9,405 nt of DNA from Anaerolineae bacterium. GTDB taxonomy: Bacteria > Chloroflexota > Anaerolineae > B4-G1. Where the stretch lies: NCBI GenBank assembly GCA_030620125.1, contig JAUXFI010000068.1, positions 1 to 9,405 of the forward strand, in the 5' to 3' direction. Both the position numbers and the translations under genes were made by a program. Below are positions 1-6,976 of this stretch, in pieces. Each line of letters opens with the position of its first letter. Positions within the stretch are counted from its first letter, which is position 1. Below the pieces are notes generated by a model. That model did not search any database, had not been told where the DNA came from, and was given only the letters and a program-made list of their open reading frames with translations.

Positions 1-450
1 GCCCGGGCCGAGGAAGTGCATCACGCCCAGGAGGAAGGAGTCATCTTCGATTTCCTGACCAACCCGGTGGAGATTTACGGGGACGAGCGCGGCAACGTAT
101 GCGGTATGCGCTGCATCCGTATGGAACTGGGCGAGCCTGACGAGAGCGGCCGGCGACGCCCCATCCGCATTGAGGGCTCCGAGTTTGATATGGACGTGGA
201 CATGGTGATCGTGGCATTGGGGACCAGTCCCAACCCGTTGGTCTTTAACGAGGCCGGTGGGTTGGAGCGGACAAAGTGGGGCACAGTCGTCGCCGACGAG
301 GAGGCAGGGCGGACGACGAAAGCGCAGGTGTGGGCCGGCGGCGACGTGGTCACCGGCGCAGCGACGGTCATCAGCGCGATGGGGGCCGGCAAGCGGGCCG
401 CCGCCGACATAGACCTCTTCTTGCGGGGAGAGATTGATCCCTGGGAGTAA
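1..450 (+). CDS. gltA: NADPH-dependent glutamate synthase small-subunit-like oxidoreductase, C-terminal fragment
   Basis: The reading frame is open from base 1 and ends at TAA 448-450, so about 149 C-terminal residues are visible and the N-terminus lies outside the window. The family is an FAD/NAD(P)H flavoprotein that passes electrons from NADPH, either to a glutamate synthase large subunit or as a stand-alone homotetrameric GltA/SudA-type enzyme. Visible family marks are the second dinucleotide-domain strand MVIVALGTSPNP, and near the end GGDVVTGAATVISAMGAGKRAAADI, which is the FAD-contacting GGD motif and its following helix. The end of the protein matches the family's usual C-terminus. 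Without the N-terminal Fe-S region I cannot tell GltA from GltD or from the ferredoxin:NADP reductase NfnL/SudA. A strong hairpin terminator follows 70 bases downstream, so this is probably the last gene of its operon. Confidence 0.88.
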   Translation, partial: ARAEEVHHAQEEGVIFDFLTNPVEIYGDERGNVCGMRCIRMELGEPDESGRRRPIRIEGSEFDMDVDMVIVALGTSPNPLVFNEAGGLERTKWGTVVADEEAGRTTKAQVWAGGDVVTGAATVISAMGAGKRAAADIDLFLRGEIDPWE

Positions 451-520
451 GAATCACGAGAAACGTAATGCGTAAAGCTCTCGTTCGCCAAAGGTCTCCC
501 AACCGAGCGAAAGGAAACGT

Positions 521-555
521 CAGCGCCGCTCAAGAGAGCGGCGCTGAGCTTTTTC
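521..555 (+). terminator. Rho-independent terminator between convergent genes
   Basis: A perfect 11-bp inverted repeat (CAGCGCCGCTC at 521-531 and its complement at 536-546) encloses an AAGA loop and is followed by a TTTTT run at 550-554. This ends transcription of the + strand glutamate synthase-like gene. The first T of the convergent gene's stop anticodon (554-556) is also the last T of this run. The other flank (AAAGGAAACG) gives a weaker T-rich tail for the - strand, so the hairpin may act in both directions. Confidence 0.85.
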
Positions 556-1723
556 AGGGAACTGGAGTAGGAGAAGGGCCAGGCGTAGGAGTGGGCGCCA
601 GCCAGGTAAAGGTCCGCGCCTCGCTGGGACTGCCGGCCCCCTCGTAGACCAATGCGCCGCTTCTATCCCATGCCTCCCGCACAGCCTGCACTCGCCAGCG
701 AAAATCGCGCGCGTCAGTGTTCGCGTCGGGCAACAGGTCAAGAGGCACACGCCAGGCGGTGGTCCGGGTGTGCATCGTCTCCGATACGACACCCCCCGGC
801 GGTTGTGAAAGAATCAACTCATACCACTCGTCACCGCGCAACACACCCACCGAGGCCCATTGCAAGAGAATGACCTCATCACCTCCCACAAATACCGCGC
901 CATCGGGTGGGCTGAGGAGCGGAGGCGCCACGTAGGGCGGGACAGGGGTAGGCGTGACGTTTGGGTCCACAGTTGGCGTAGGCGTGGGCGTCGGCGTACC
1001 TATCGGGATGAGCAGCGCCTCGTTGATGCGGATGGTGTCATCACCGATAGGCAGATCGTTGGCCGCGCGGATGGCTGACAGCGGGACACCGTATAGCTCA
1101 GCGATCTCACTAAGCGTCTCTCCCGACACAATGATGTGAATGATAAAGTCACTCGGCGTGGGCGTAGGATCACCTGGTTCAGGCATACTGTCGGCCTCGG
1201 CGGATGTGGCAGGAGGAATGAGCAGGATTTGCCCCACTTGCAGAACGTCTGGATCTACGTCCGGGTTCAAAGCCACGAGCTCCTCAGTAGTGATGTCGTA
1301 CTCCTGGGCAATGACGATGAACGTCTCGCCAGTACCCACCTGATGGACACGCGGTGGAACGGGGGTAGGTATGGAGGTAGGCGTGGGCGTCTGGGTAGGA
1401 GTAGGAGTCAGCGTGGCAGTGGGCGTGCGAGTGGGCGTGATCGTAGGCGTCGGGTACTCGGACTCACTGGTCAGCAACGCATAGAATCCAAATCCGCCTG
1501 CCGCCAGGATCACCAGTGCCAACCCAACGACGATGAAGACATTGGCCCAGACGGGCAATCCTTGTCTGGGCTCTTCTTCTTCTTGCTCGACCTCTTCCTC
1601 GGCAAGTGTCGCCCCGCACATTATGCAGGTTGTGGCCTTGGTGGCCACCCGCGCGCCGCACGCCGGGCAGTGGCGAGGTTTTTCGGTTGAGAGTGAGATT
1701 TCAGTTTCTTCGACCATCGTCAT
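554..1723 (-). CDS. Zinc-ribbon, single-TM, double-LysM cell-wall-binding protein
   Basis: A 389-residue protein of clear modular design. Residues 19-36 form a zinc ribbon (CPAC...CIMC, Cys 19, 22, 33, 36). An acidic Glu-rich stretch (42-51) follows, then one membrane helix (about 57-83). A Thr/Pro linker (91-124) leads to LysM repeat 1 (about 127-170), LysM repeat 2 (about 195-240, with GETLSEIAELYGVPLSAI), a second Thr/Pro linker (243-262) and a beta-sandwich-like C-terminal domain (about 266-376) rich in Trp. The zinc ribbon should be cytoplasmic, with LysM outside binding peptidoglycan or another N-acetylglucosamine polymer. No catalytic domain is visible, so a structural, scaffold or sensory role is likely; the true function is unknown. 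The start is ATG 1723, with a second ATG six bases downstream at 1717. Neither has a good Shine-Dalgarno, but a promoter lies just upstream. It is transcribed towards the glutamate synthase-like gene and ends at the shared terminator. Confidence 0.9.
   Translation of the reverse strand: MTMVEETEISLSTEKPRHCPACGARVATKATTCIMCGATLAEEEVEQEEEEPRQGLPVWANVFIVVGLALVILAAGGFGFYALLTSESEYPTPTITPTRTPTATLTPTPTQTPTPTSIPTPVPPRVHQVGTGETFIVIAQEYDITTEELVALNPDVDPDVLQVGQILLIPPATSAEADSMPEPGDPTPTPSDFIIHIIVSGETLSEIAELYGVPLSAIRAANDLPIGDDTIRINEALLIPIGTPTPTPTPTVDPNVTPTPVPPYVAPPLLSPPDGAVFVGGDEVILLQWASVGVLRGDEWYELILSQPPGGVVSETMHTRTTAWRVPLDLLPDANTDARDFRWRVQAVREAWDRSGALVYEGAGSPSEARTFTWLAPTPTPGPSPTPVP
1352..1453 (-). repeat. 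Thr-Pro low-complexity linker repeat within the LysM gene
   Basis: DNA of repeated GTAGGN/GTGGGC-type hexamers on the + strand encodes an alternating Pro-Thr linker (residues 91-124) between the membrane helix and the first LysM. A shorter run of the same kind lies at 938-997. This is a coding low-complexity repeat that may vary in length between strains, not a mobile element. Confidence 0.7.
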
Positions 1724-1742
1724 TTACCAGATAACGGGGCGC

Positions 1743-1770
1743 ATGATAACATAGAAACAGGAAATGACAA
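1743..1770 (-). promoter_or_regulatory. Promoter of the LysM gene (extended -10)
   Basis: On the - strand, TTGTCA (1770-1765, 5 of 6 to the sigma-70 consensus) is separated by 16 bp from TATCAT (1748-1743, 5 of 6), which is preceded by TGT, the extended -10 element. Transcription would start near 1736, about 12 bases before the ATG at 1723. The 87-base gap between the HD gene and the LysM gene otherwise shows no terminator that I can see. Confidence 0.6.
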
Positions 1771-1810
1771 ACACCTGCCCGGCAGTATGCCCTTTCTCAT
1801 CAACTGCAGA

Positions 1811-2395
1811 CTATGTTTGCTGCGCCAGCCGGCCATCCAGTTCCAGATCCCCGGCAATGGACTGCATCGCCTCCAGCACGATGCCGACGTGCTCCCACAA
1901 TTCGACGCCGATCATCTGGGCACCGTCTTCAATCATATCCCGGTGCGCGCCGGCAGCAAAGCGCCTGTCCTTCCACTTTTTCTTCACCGACTTTACTTTG
2001 ACGTCGCGGATGTCCTTGCTGGGCCGCACCAGCGCGACGGCGACGATGAGACCGGTCAGGTCATCCACGGCGTAGAGGGTTTTCTCCATCAGCGTCTCCC
2101 GCTCCACGCCGGTGATCTCGGTGGCGTGGGAGAGCACCGCGCGGATGATCTCCTCGGACCAGCCGCGCTCGCGCAGGATGCGGGCGCCAGCATTGGGGTG
2201 ACCATCGGGGCCCATGTCGGGATACCGCTCGTAGTCAAAATCGTGCAGCAGCCCAACGATGCCCCATTTCTCCTCGTCCTCCCCAAAGCGACGAGCATAA
2301 GCCCGCATCGCCGCCTCGACGGCGAGCATGTGTTTGATCAAGTTGGGCTTCTTGGTATACTCGTCGAGCAGTTCCCAGGCGTCTTTACGGTTCAT
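1811..2395 (-). CDS. HD-domain metal-dependent phosphohydrolase
   Basis: A 194-residue single-domain HD-superfamily protein. The metal-binding signature is visible in order: His22 (IKHMLAVE), His51-Asp52 (LLHDFDYE), His66 (DGHPNAGARIL), His90 (VLSHA) and Asp111 or Asp112 (YAVDDLTGL). The HD superfamily hydrolyses phosphate esters of nucleotides and similar compounds; this small HDIG-like type, common in bacteria and archaea, has no well-established substrate. I chose ATG 2395 rather than an upstream in-frame start, because AGGAGG sits exactly six bases upstream and the longer form would intrude into sanA with non-conserved sequence. It is the fourth and last gene of the rph operon, 20 bases after sanA. 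The C-terminus (about 150-194) is helical and lacks further motifs. All five metal-ligand positions are present, so the enzyme should be active. Confidence 0.9.
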   Translation of the reverse strand: MNRKDAWELLDEYTKKPNLIKHMLAVEAAMRAYARRFGEDEEKWGIVGLLHDFDYERYPDMGPDGHPNAGARILRERGWSEEIIRAVLSHATEITGVERETLMEKTLYAVDDLTGLIVAVALVRPSKDIRDVKVKSVKKKWKDRRFAAGAHRDMIEDGAQMIGVELWEHVGIVLEAMQSIAGDLELDGRLAQQT

Positions 2396-2401
2396 CGTGT
2401 T

Positions 2402-2407
2402 CCTCCT
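2402..2407 (-). promoter_or_regulatory. Strong ribosome binding site fixing the HD gene start
   Basis: A perfect AGGAGG on the - strand lies six bases before ATG 2395. This decides the start against the longer open frame that continues upstream to 2515. Confidence 0.85.
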
Positions 2408-2415
2408 AGCACAGA

Positions 2416-3072
2416 TTAGCGGATCGGCAGCGGCTCGCCCAGGACAGGGACTGGACGCCGCACGTTCACGTCCCACCAGGCCAGCGCCAGCGCCAGGTAC
2501 TCTCGCGTCTCCCACGTGACCCGCCGGGTGGTATAGTCCTGCCGGTCAGCGAGGGCGACGACAGCGTCCACACCCAGCGCGTCGCAGAGGTACAGTGCGC
2601 GAGCGGCGTGGAAGCGCTGGGTGACGACCACCGCCTGCTCCACGCCAAAGATGTCCCGCGCCCGGTAACAAGAGTCGTAGGTACGCCGGCCAGCATAGTC
2701 GAGCACGATGGCCTCCTCCGGCACTCCCAGGCGGACCGCATACTCTAGCATGTGCTGCGGCTCGTTGTAGTCCACGAAACGGTTGTCGCCGCTGCAGAGC
2801 AGCTTCTCGACGACGCCAGCGTGGTAAAGGTCGGCAGCGGTGGCGATACGGTCGGCCAGGATGGGGGTGAGGGAGCCATCGGGCCACAGCCCCGCACCCA
2901 GGACTATGGCGACGTGGCGCGGCGGCACGTCCTCAATGCGGGCATAGATGCGATCTCGGGCTTTCTGCTCGACCCACAGCCGGAGGCCCCCCAGGAGCAC
3001 AGCCGTCGCCACCCCGCAGCCGACAATGATGGACAGCGCGCGCTTCAACGCTGGCCTCGTCCTAACTCTCAT
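2416..3072 (-). CDS. sanA: SanA/YdcF-type DUF218 membrane protein
   Basis: A 218-residue protein with an N-terminal membrane anchor (about 10-30) and a DUF218 domain (about 52-180). It shows the family's hallmark blocks: AIVLGAG (55-61), LCSGDN (92-97), YNEP (102-105), VLDYAGRRTYDS (123-134), VVTQRFHAARAL (149-160) and a terminal LGEPLPI segment like that of enterobacterial SanA. In E. coli, SanA affects the envelope barrier and vancomycin sensitivity at high temperature; its biochemical activity is not settled. The length is close to E. coli SanA. I chose ATG 3072, which puts the membrane helix near the N-terminus. It follows the upstream stop codon by two bases, and a GGAGG lies a rather distant 13 bases upstream, so translation is probably coupled to the preceding gene. 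The open frame upstream of this ATG overlaps that gene and is not coding. Confidence 0.92.
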   Translation of the reverse strand: MRVRTRPALKRALSIIVGCGVATAVLLGGLRLWVEQKARDRIYARIEDVPPRHVAIVLGAGLWPDGSLTPILADRIATAADLYHAGVVEKLLCSGDNRFVDYNEPQHMLEYAVRLGVPEEAIVLDYAGRRTYDSCYRARDIFGVEQAVVVTQRFHAARALYLCDALGVDAVVALADRQDYTTRRVTWETREYLALALAWWDVNVRRPVPVLGEPLPIR

Positions 3073-3074
3073 GT

Positions 3075-4457
3075 TCAGGGCAACACCTCCACGACGTTTG
3101 TCAATGCGTTGACGTCGGGGGCATACACAAAGGTCACGTAGCGCGCCACGCGGGTGACGCACATCGCCCCTGGGCCAGTCTCCCACCAGCGACCTGGCAG
3201 GTCTCTCGGCGGGTCCAGGGGCCAGGCAGGCGGGTAGCGCTGGGGGATCAGCGCGATCAGAGCACGTTCAAACTCAATGGCCTCGGCAGGACTGTCCCAG
3301 ATGGTGCGCCAGACAAACACACGACGCCCATCCCCGCGCTCCCAGACGACCAAGGTGTCGCCGGCCCAGCCGGCGGCAGCCTGCCAGGCCATCTCCTCTG
3401 GCAAGGTCTCGTCGAGATATAGGCCAACGACGAACTCTCCCATCGTATCTTGCATGAGCACCGTCCAACCCCCGCCGAGGATAGCGCCGATGTCAGGCAC
3501 GACGACACCGATAGGCTCACCCCGCTCCTCCAGGTAACGCTCCGGATGGAGCACTTGCCCGGTCGAACGTGGCGGGTTGGTGTAGGCGCGGTTGACGGCC
3601 TCCCACCCCCCAGCCTGGAACAGAGCCTCGGCAAACTGGCGGCCTTCCCAATACGAGAAGCGTTGCAACCGCCTCCACGTCTCGAGGCTGTCCAGCTCCT
3701 CTCCGTAACCAGGTTGCTCCGCCTGCAAGACCAGTCCTGTCAGATGCTCCCAGTCGGCCATCGCCGGATCTTCGTGGCGGTAGAGCGCCGTCAGGAAGGT
3801 TGCATCCCCCTCCACCAGCGCCCGCACGGCCAACGTGGCATCGGTGGTCGTAGCGCGAGCGTCCATCGCCTCCAGGTCAAAGTGCTGATCCTGCAAGGCG
3901 TGAGTATAGGCGTGTGCCAACAGCGACTGATCGTCAGCGCTACTCTCCCGCCGGCCGGTGGCGACCCAGAGTTGCTCCTGTTCGGGCACGTAGACGCCCG
4001 GTACCTGGTGAGCATGAATAGAGACAGATGCCTCGGGCAGCAACCCCAATGCAGTGTACGGCAGCAGGCTGTCTTCCGGGTCGCGTCCAGCGTAAAGCTG
4101 GTCCAGGAGCGTGATCATCTCGTCCTCGTCGAGAAAGTTAAGCGGCACCTCGGCACGCGGGGAGAGTCCACGCAGAGTCTCCACCTGGTGGGCGATCTGA
4201 TCAAAAAGGCGAGCGGCTTGCACCTGGGACCAGATACCTTCTTCTACCACCGGGGAGGGAGTAGGCAAAGGGGTCGGGAGCGGCGTGAAAGTGGGAGTCG
4301 GGGGCACGACGGATGGGGTTACAGCAGGCGGTGGGCTTTCCCAGCCCTGAATGGAGGTGACGACGAAGCCGGCGAGCACGGCGAAGACGACGACGACCAT
4401 CACGACCATCAAAATGACGGTACGACGCTGCCCGGGCGTGAAACCAAAAGTGCTCAC
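3075..4457 (-). CDS. Membrane-anchored gluzincin-like protein with degenerate HExxH motif
   Basis: A 460-residue protein. Residues about 12-34 form a strongly hydrophobic helix (signal anchor), 41-70 are a Pro/Thr linker, and the remainder is an extracellular globular domain. The region [15 protein letters not shown] (154-168), [17 protein letters not shown] (179-195) and [13 protein letters not shown] (214-226) has the layout of a zinc-metallopeptidase-like family known to me from Chloroflexi and Actinobacteria, where the helix normally reads [12 protein letters not shown] and a later EGDA supplies the third ligand. Here both His (182, 186) and Glu216 remain, but the catalytic Glu position is Ala183. 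The protein may therefore bind zinc without cleaving peptide bonds. The start is GTG 4457, overlapping the rph stop in a GTGA arrangement, with GAGG seven bases upstream. The downstream sanA start lies two bases after its TGA. The function is unknown. Confidence 0.8.
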   Translation of the reverse strand: MSTFGFTPGQRRTVILMVVMVVVVFAVLAGFVVTSIQGWESPPPAVTPSVVPPTPTFTPLPTPLPTPSPVVEEGIWSQVQAARLFDQIAHQVETLRGLSPRAEVPLNFLDEDEMITLLDQLYAGRDPEDSLLPYTALGLLPEASVSIHAHQVPGVYVPEQEQLWVATGRRESSADDQSLLAHAYTHALQDQHFDLEAMDARATTTDATLAVRALVEGDATFLTALYRHEDPAMADWEHLTGLVLQAEQPGYGEELDSLETWRRLQRFSYWEGRQFAEALFQAGGWEAVNRAYTNPPRSTGQVLHPERYLEERGEPIGVVVPDIGAILGGGWTVLMQDTMGEFVVGLYLDETLPEEMAWQAAAGWAGDTLVVWERGDGRRVFVWRTIWDSPAEAIEFERALIALIPQRYPPAWPLDPPRDLPGRWWETGPGAMCVTRVARYVTFVYAPDVNALTNVVEVLP

Positions 4458-5176
4458 AGCAGCGCCTCGCGTTGATGCTGGATGAGGCAGGTGACGCCCT
4501 GCGCCGCCAGGTCCAGCATACGATCGAGGGTATCCCGCTGAAAGGGCACACCCTCGGCAGTGCCCTGCACCTCGATCAGGCGACCGTCGTCCGTCATCAC
4601 GACGTTAAAGTCAACCTCGGCGTCGTGATCCTCGGCGTAACACAAGTCAAGCCATACCTCGCCTTTGACCACGCCGACGCTGATCGCTGCCACCGGTGGC
4701 TTGAGCGCCTCTGGCGGTATCAGGCCCTGCTCGGCCAGTCGGCGCAGGGCCAGGGCCACGGCGACGTAGCCGCCGGTGACGGCAGCGGTGCGGGTTCCGC
4801 CGTCGGCCTGGAGCACGTCACAGTCCACGAATAGCGTGCGCTCACCCAACAGGTCGAGGTCTACGGCGGCGCGCAGCGAGCGCCCGATGAGGCGGCGGAT
4901 CTCCTGAGTGCGGCCACTCAGGCCGTTGATCTCACGGCGCGTGCGCGTGTGGGTGGAGCGAGGGAGCAGGGCGTACTCGGCGGTCAGCCACCCCACCCCA
5001 CCACCGACCCTCCAGGTTGGCACCTTTTCCTCGACACTGACGTTGCACAGCACGCGGGTGCGGCCCAGTTCGATCAGCACCGAGCCTTCGGCGTACTCGA
5101 CAAAGTCCAGGATGAAATTGACGGGGCGGAGTTCGTCGGGGCAGCGGCCATCGGGACGTGTGGGATACTCAGACAT
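4454..5176 (-). CDS. rph: Ribonuclease PH (tRNA 3'-end processing)
   Basis: A 240-residue, full-length RNase PH. It is a cytoplasmic hexameric phosphorolytic 3'-5' exoribonuclease that trims precursor tRNAs to the CCA end and releases nucleoside diphosphates. Visible family marks are the N-terminal RPDGR and [20 protein letters not shown]; the RNA- and phosphate-contacting [20 protein letters not shown] (Arg89 region); [20 protein letters not shown] (120-138, phosphate-binding GGTR); and the acidic metal site [20 protein letters not shown], with Asp177 and Asp183 at the usual six-residue spacing. ATG 5176 gives the canonical N-terminus. It has no Shine-Dalgarno and lies only about ten bases from a TATAAT box, so the mRNA is leaderless or nearly so. 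It is the first gene of a four-gene operon; the usual partner rdgB is absent. Confidence 0.97.
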   Translation of the reverse strand: MSEYPTRPDGRCPDELRPVNFILDFVEYAEGSVLIELGRTRVLCNVSVEEKVPTWRVGGGVGWLTAEYALLPRSTHTRTRREINGLSGRTQEIRRLIGRSLRAAVDLDLLGERTLFVDCDVLQADGGTRTAAVTGGYVAVALALRRLAEQGLIPPEALKPPVAAISVGVVKGEVWLDLCYAEDHDAEVDFNVVMTDDGRLIEVQGTAEGVPFQRDTLDRMLDLAAQGVTCLIQHQREALL

Positions 5177-5186
5177 GATAGGTGAG

Positions 5187-5214
5187 ATTATACCATGCGG
5201 GGGAAAGGAAACAA
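5187..5214 (-). promoter_or_regulatory. Extended -10 promoter of the rph operon
   Basis: On the - strand a perfect TATAAT (5192-5187) is preceded by TGG, giving the extended -10 form TGNTATAAT. A weak -35, TTGTTT (5214-5209), lies 16 bp upstream. The predicted start of transcription is near 5180, only about four bases from the rph ATG at 5176. This fits the absence of a Shine-Dalgarno. Confidence 0.65.
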
Positions 5215-5226
5215 GTAGACAAGTAG
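5211..5226. repeat. Two tandem copies of an 8-bp unit upstream of rph
   Basis: ACAAGTAG occurs twice in direct succession in the 68-base gap between rph and the SGNH hydrolase gene, overlapping the weak -35 position of the rph promoter. It could be a small operator or simple chance; nothing else supports a role. Confidence 0.35.
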
Positions 5227-5244
5227 ATAAGGAAAAAGGCTGCC

Positions 5245-6789
5245 CTACCGCCGCTGGCGGCTCGCCAGCAGAGCACCTACCGCGCCAAGTGGCAACGCTA
5301 CGGCTGCCCAGGGGCAGATTCCACCACCCGGTACTCTCTCCTCGCCTGGCTCTTCACCCGGGGCAATGGGCGCAGCCGTCGGTGTCGCGATGGGAATGAC
5401 CAACGGCGGCGCTGCGCCGGGGGAGACGTGTAGGTCATCTGCCCAGAGAACACCTTCGCTGCTGGCCTCGCCCGCGTCCAGGCTGAACCCGTATCCCGTC
5501 ACCCGCGTCGGGTCCATCTCGGCCAGTCCTCCCTCGTCAGCCCACTCCGCCCGCTCAAAGCTTGTCCACGGGAAACCGATCTGTCTCCAGCCCCAGACGT
5601 CGTCCGGTATGATCTCAATGTCCACCTCGAAGGGGGTCGGTTCGTCGGCATCACCGGCGAACAGCATCAATGTGACCGACCGAGCCGTTCCCTCACCACG
5701 GAGAAACAGGGAGACCCCTGCGCCGTCGCTCCAGTCCTGGGGCGACTCGAAGGAGCGCCCGCAGTCCACCCATCCGTCGGGCACGAGGGTGTAGCGAATG
5801 TGTAGGGAGGCCATGCCAGCGTGAGCCATGCCGGTATTGGGGCCACATTCGATACTGGAACCAATCCCATCAGCGTCGGTCTCCCAATAATCGGCGGTAG
5901 ACTCAAAGTCGTCAATCAGCCCTAAACCCAGCGTTGGAGGTGGTGCACTGGGTGTCAGAGGCTGAGCGGTCAGTTCGGCCGGAGTCGGCGAGGTGGGCGT
6001 GGGTCGCGACTCCCTGGCCTCGTGGCCACGGACGGCCTGGTCTATGAAGGCCACGAAAAGCGGGGCGATGTCGCGGTTGGCCCGCTCGTTGGGGTGCGCG
6101 TCGTGCTCGTCCACCCGGTACTCGGGTCGCAGGAAGTTGTCGTCGCCCGCCAGCAAGCCAAAGAAGTCAAAGACAAAGACGCTGGGATGACCGGCCAGGT
6201 ACTCGTCCGACTGCAACCAGTTGGCGAAGGCGCGCGCCCGCCGGGCCTCTTCGGGATCGCTGTTGGCGGGTACCTGTGGGGGCTGGGTGACGATGATAAA
6301 GATATTGTCTGGGTACTCATCCATCCGGTCGCGTATGAAGAGGTAGTGAGACTGATACTCGGCCAATTGCTCGTCACCCCAGATATTGCTGACCGGGTAG
6401 CAGGACTTGAAGGCGATGACGTCGTACCGCATCAGGTGACTGAAGGTGTTGTCCGGCGGGTCGTGCAGCGGCTGGGCGAAAATGGTGGCGAAGCCGTCGG
6501 GGTCGGTGTTGTCGTCCGGCACGTCAAAGTCGGTGCCGGTGTATGATCCATCGGCCAACCGCAGCCCATCGCCATTGTAGCCGTGGTCGTAGAACTCGTA
6601 GCCCAGGGCCGTGAGCCTCTGTCGCACGTTGCCCTGCTCGACCAGGTTCTCGCCGCAGGAGTGGTGAAGGAAGATGACGCGCGTGGCCTGCGCGAGAGCT
6701 GGCCGGCCTGCTGCCAGGAGAAGAGCAAGCACGCCGCAAAGGGCAAGGAAACTGCTCAAACTGCGCCGTGGATACGATAATTGCTTCAC
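5245..6789 (-). CDS. Secreted SGNH-type hydrolase with CBM11-like domain and C-terminal membrane anchor
   Basis: A 514-residue exported protein. Residues 1-33 are a signal peptide (YPRRS basic start, hydrophobic 11-28, ALA cleavage before Q34). An SGNH-like hydrolase domain spans about 36-255: the nucleophile candidate is Ser44 in [12 protein letters not shown], the middle block is [12 protein letters not shown] (127-138), and the His block is [13 protein letters not shown] (226-238, His232 likely catalytic). A Thr/Pro linker (262-286) precedes a CBM11/CIA30-like beta-sandwich (about 291-456; [44 protein letters not shown]). A low-complexity stretch follows, then GGGICPW, a hydrophobic helix (494-509) and terminal SRQRR, a typical surface-anchoring tail. 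It probably removes acyl groups from a polysaccharide outside the cell. The start is GTG 6789, with AGGAG six bases upstream. The substrate is unknown. Confidence 0.83.
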   Translation of the reverse strand: MKQLSYPRRSLSSFLALCGVLALLLAAGRPALAQATRVIFLHHSCGENLVEQGNVRQRLTALGYEFYDHGYNGDGLRLADGSYTGTDFDVPDDNTDPDGFATIFAQPLHDPPDNTFSHLMRYDVIAFKSCYPVSNIWGDEQLAEYQSHYLFIRDRMDEYPDNIFIIVTQPPQVPANSDPEEARRARAFANWLQSDEYLAGHPSVFVFDFFGLLAGDDNFLRPEYRVDEHDAHPNERANRDIAPLFVAFIDQAVRGHEARESRPTPTSPTPAELTAQPLTPSAPPPTLGLGLIDDFESTADYWETDADGIGSSIECGPNTGMAHAGMASLHIRYTLVPDGWVDCGRSFESPQDWSDGAGVSLFLRGEGTARSVTLMLFAGDADEPTPFEVDIEIIPDDVWGWRQIGFPWTSFERAEWADEGGLAEMDPTRVTGYGFSLDAGEASSEGVLWADDLHVSPGAAPPLVIPIATPTAAPIAPGEEPGEERVPGGGICPWAAVALPLGAVGALLASRQRR

Positions 6790-6795
6790 GTCAAT

Positions 6796-6800
6796 CTCCT
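6796..6800 (-). promoter_or_regulatory. Ribosome binding site of the SGNH hydrolase gene
   Basis: AGGAG on the - strand lies six bases before GTG 6789 and supports that start. Its first two bases are also the last two of a TAG stop (6801-6799) that closes a possible upstream small ORF, an arrangement compatible with translational coupling. Confidence 0.75.
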
Positions 6801-6960
6801 ACGATATGAAGGCCCTCACTCCCGCCCGCCGCTTGCGGCAGCGCGGGCACAGACTGAGGGCTGTCCCAGCGCTACGAGAAGCCCTTGTCATCAGCGGCAG
6901 GTACAACTGATCCAGCGGCAGCCCCCCGACGCCGTACTCCGCAGGGAGCAGGAAGCCCAT
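6799..6960 (-). CDS. Possible 53-residue leader ORF with a CPRC motif
   Basis: An ATG at 6960 opens a 53-codon frame that ends in TAG directly at the Shine-Dalgarno of the SGNH hydrolase gene. The product starts MGFLLPAEYGVGG and ends with LSLCPRCRKRRAGVRAFIS, so its only cysteines form a CPRC knuckle followed by a basic run. No second cysteine pair exists in the small ORF, so a complete zinc finger would need two chains. An extended -10 promoter lies 16 bases upstream of the ATG, comparable to the promoter spacing of rph and the LysM gene. There is no Shine-Dalgarno and I recognise no homologue. It may be a real leader peptide, a decayed gene or an open frame caused by GC-rich leader RNA. 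Confidence 0.3.
   Translation of the reverse strand: MGFLLPAEYGVGGLPLDQLYLPLMTRASRSAGTALSLCPRCRKRRAGVRAFIS
6812..6861 (-). other. GC-rich nested hairpin in the leader of the SGNH hydrolase gene
   Basis: GCCCTCA (6812-6818) and its complement TGAGGGC (6855-6861) bracket a second, interrupted GC-rich stem whose core is GCCG-CAAG-CGGC. No T run follows on either strand, so it is not a standard terminator. It lies about 20 to 70 bases upstream of GTG 6789 inside the predicted transcript and overlaps the end of the possible small ORF. Confidence 0.45.
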
Positions 6961-6976
6961 CCAAACTCTGGCTCAG

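Noticed and set aside
938..1453. Hexamer-like repeats as a CRISPR array or minisatellite
   Set aside because: The repeats are in frame, encode Thr-Pro linkers of the LysM protein, and have no spacers.
1787..2419. 210-codon open frame on the + strand
   Set aside because: It is antisense to the HD-domain gene, whose five metal-ligand positions and perfect RBS leave no doubt about the true strand.
2396..2515. N-terminal extension of the HD gene
   Set aside because: The extra 40 residues are Arg/Ala-rich without motif and overlap sanA; ATG 2395 has AGGAGG at six bases.
3073..3186. N-terminal extension of sanA
   Set aside because: It would overlap the end of the upstream gene and place Arg-rich sequence before the membrane anchor; ATG 3072 fits the family's usual N-terminus.
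3450..4475. 341-codon open frame on the + strand
   Set aside because: It lies fully antisense to the protease-like gene, which has a membrane anchor, linker and family motifs and is coupled to its neighbours. The + strand product has no recognisable domain, so it is a shadow of GC-rich codon use.
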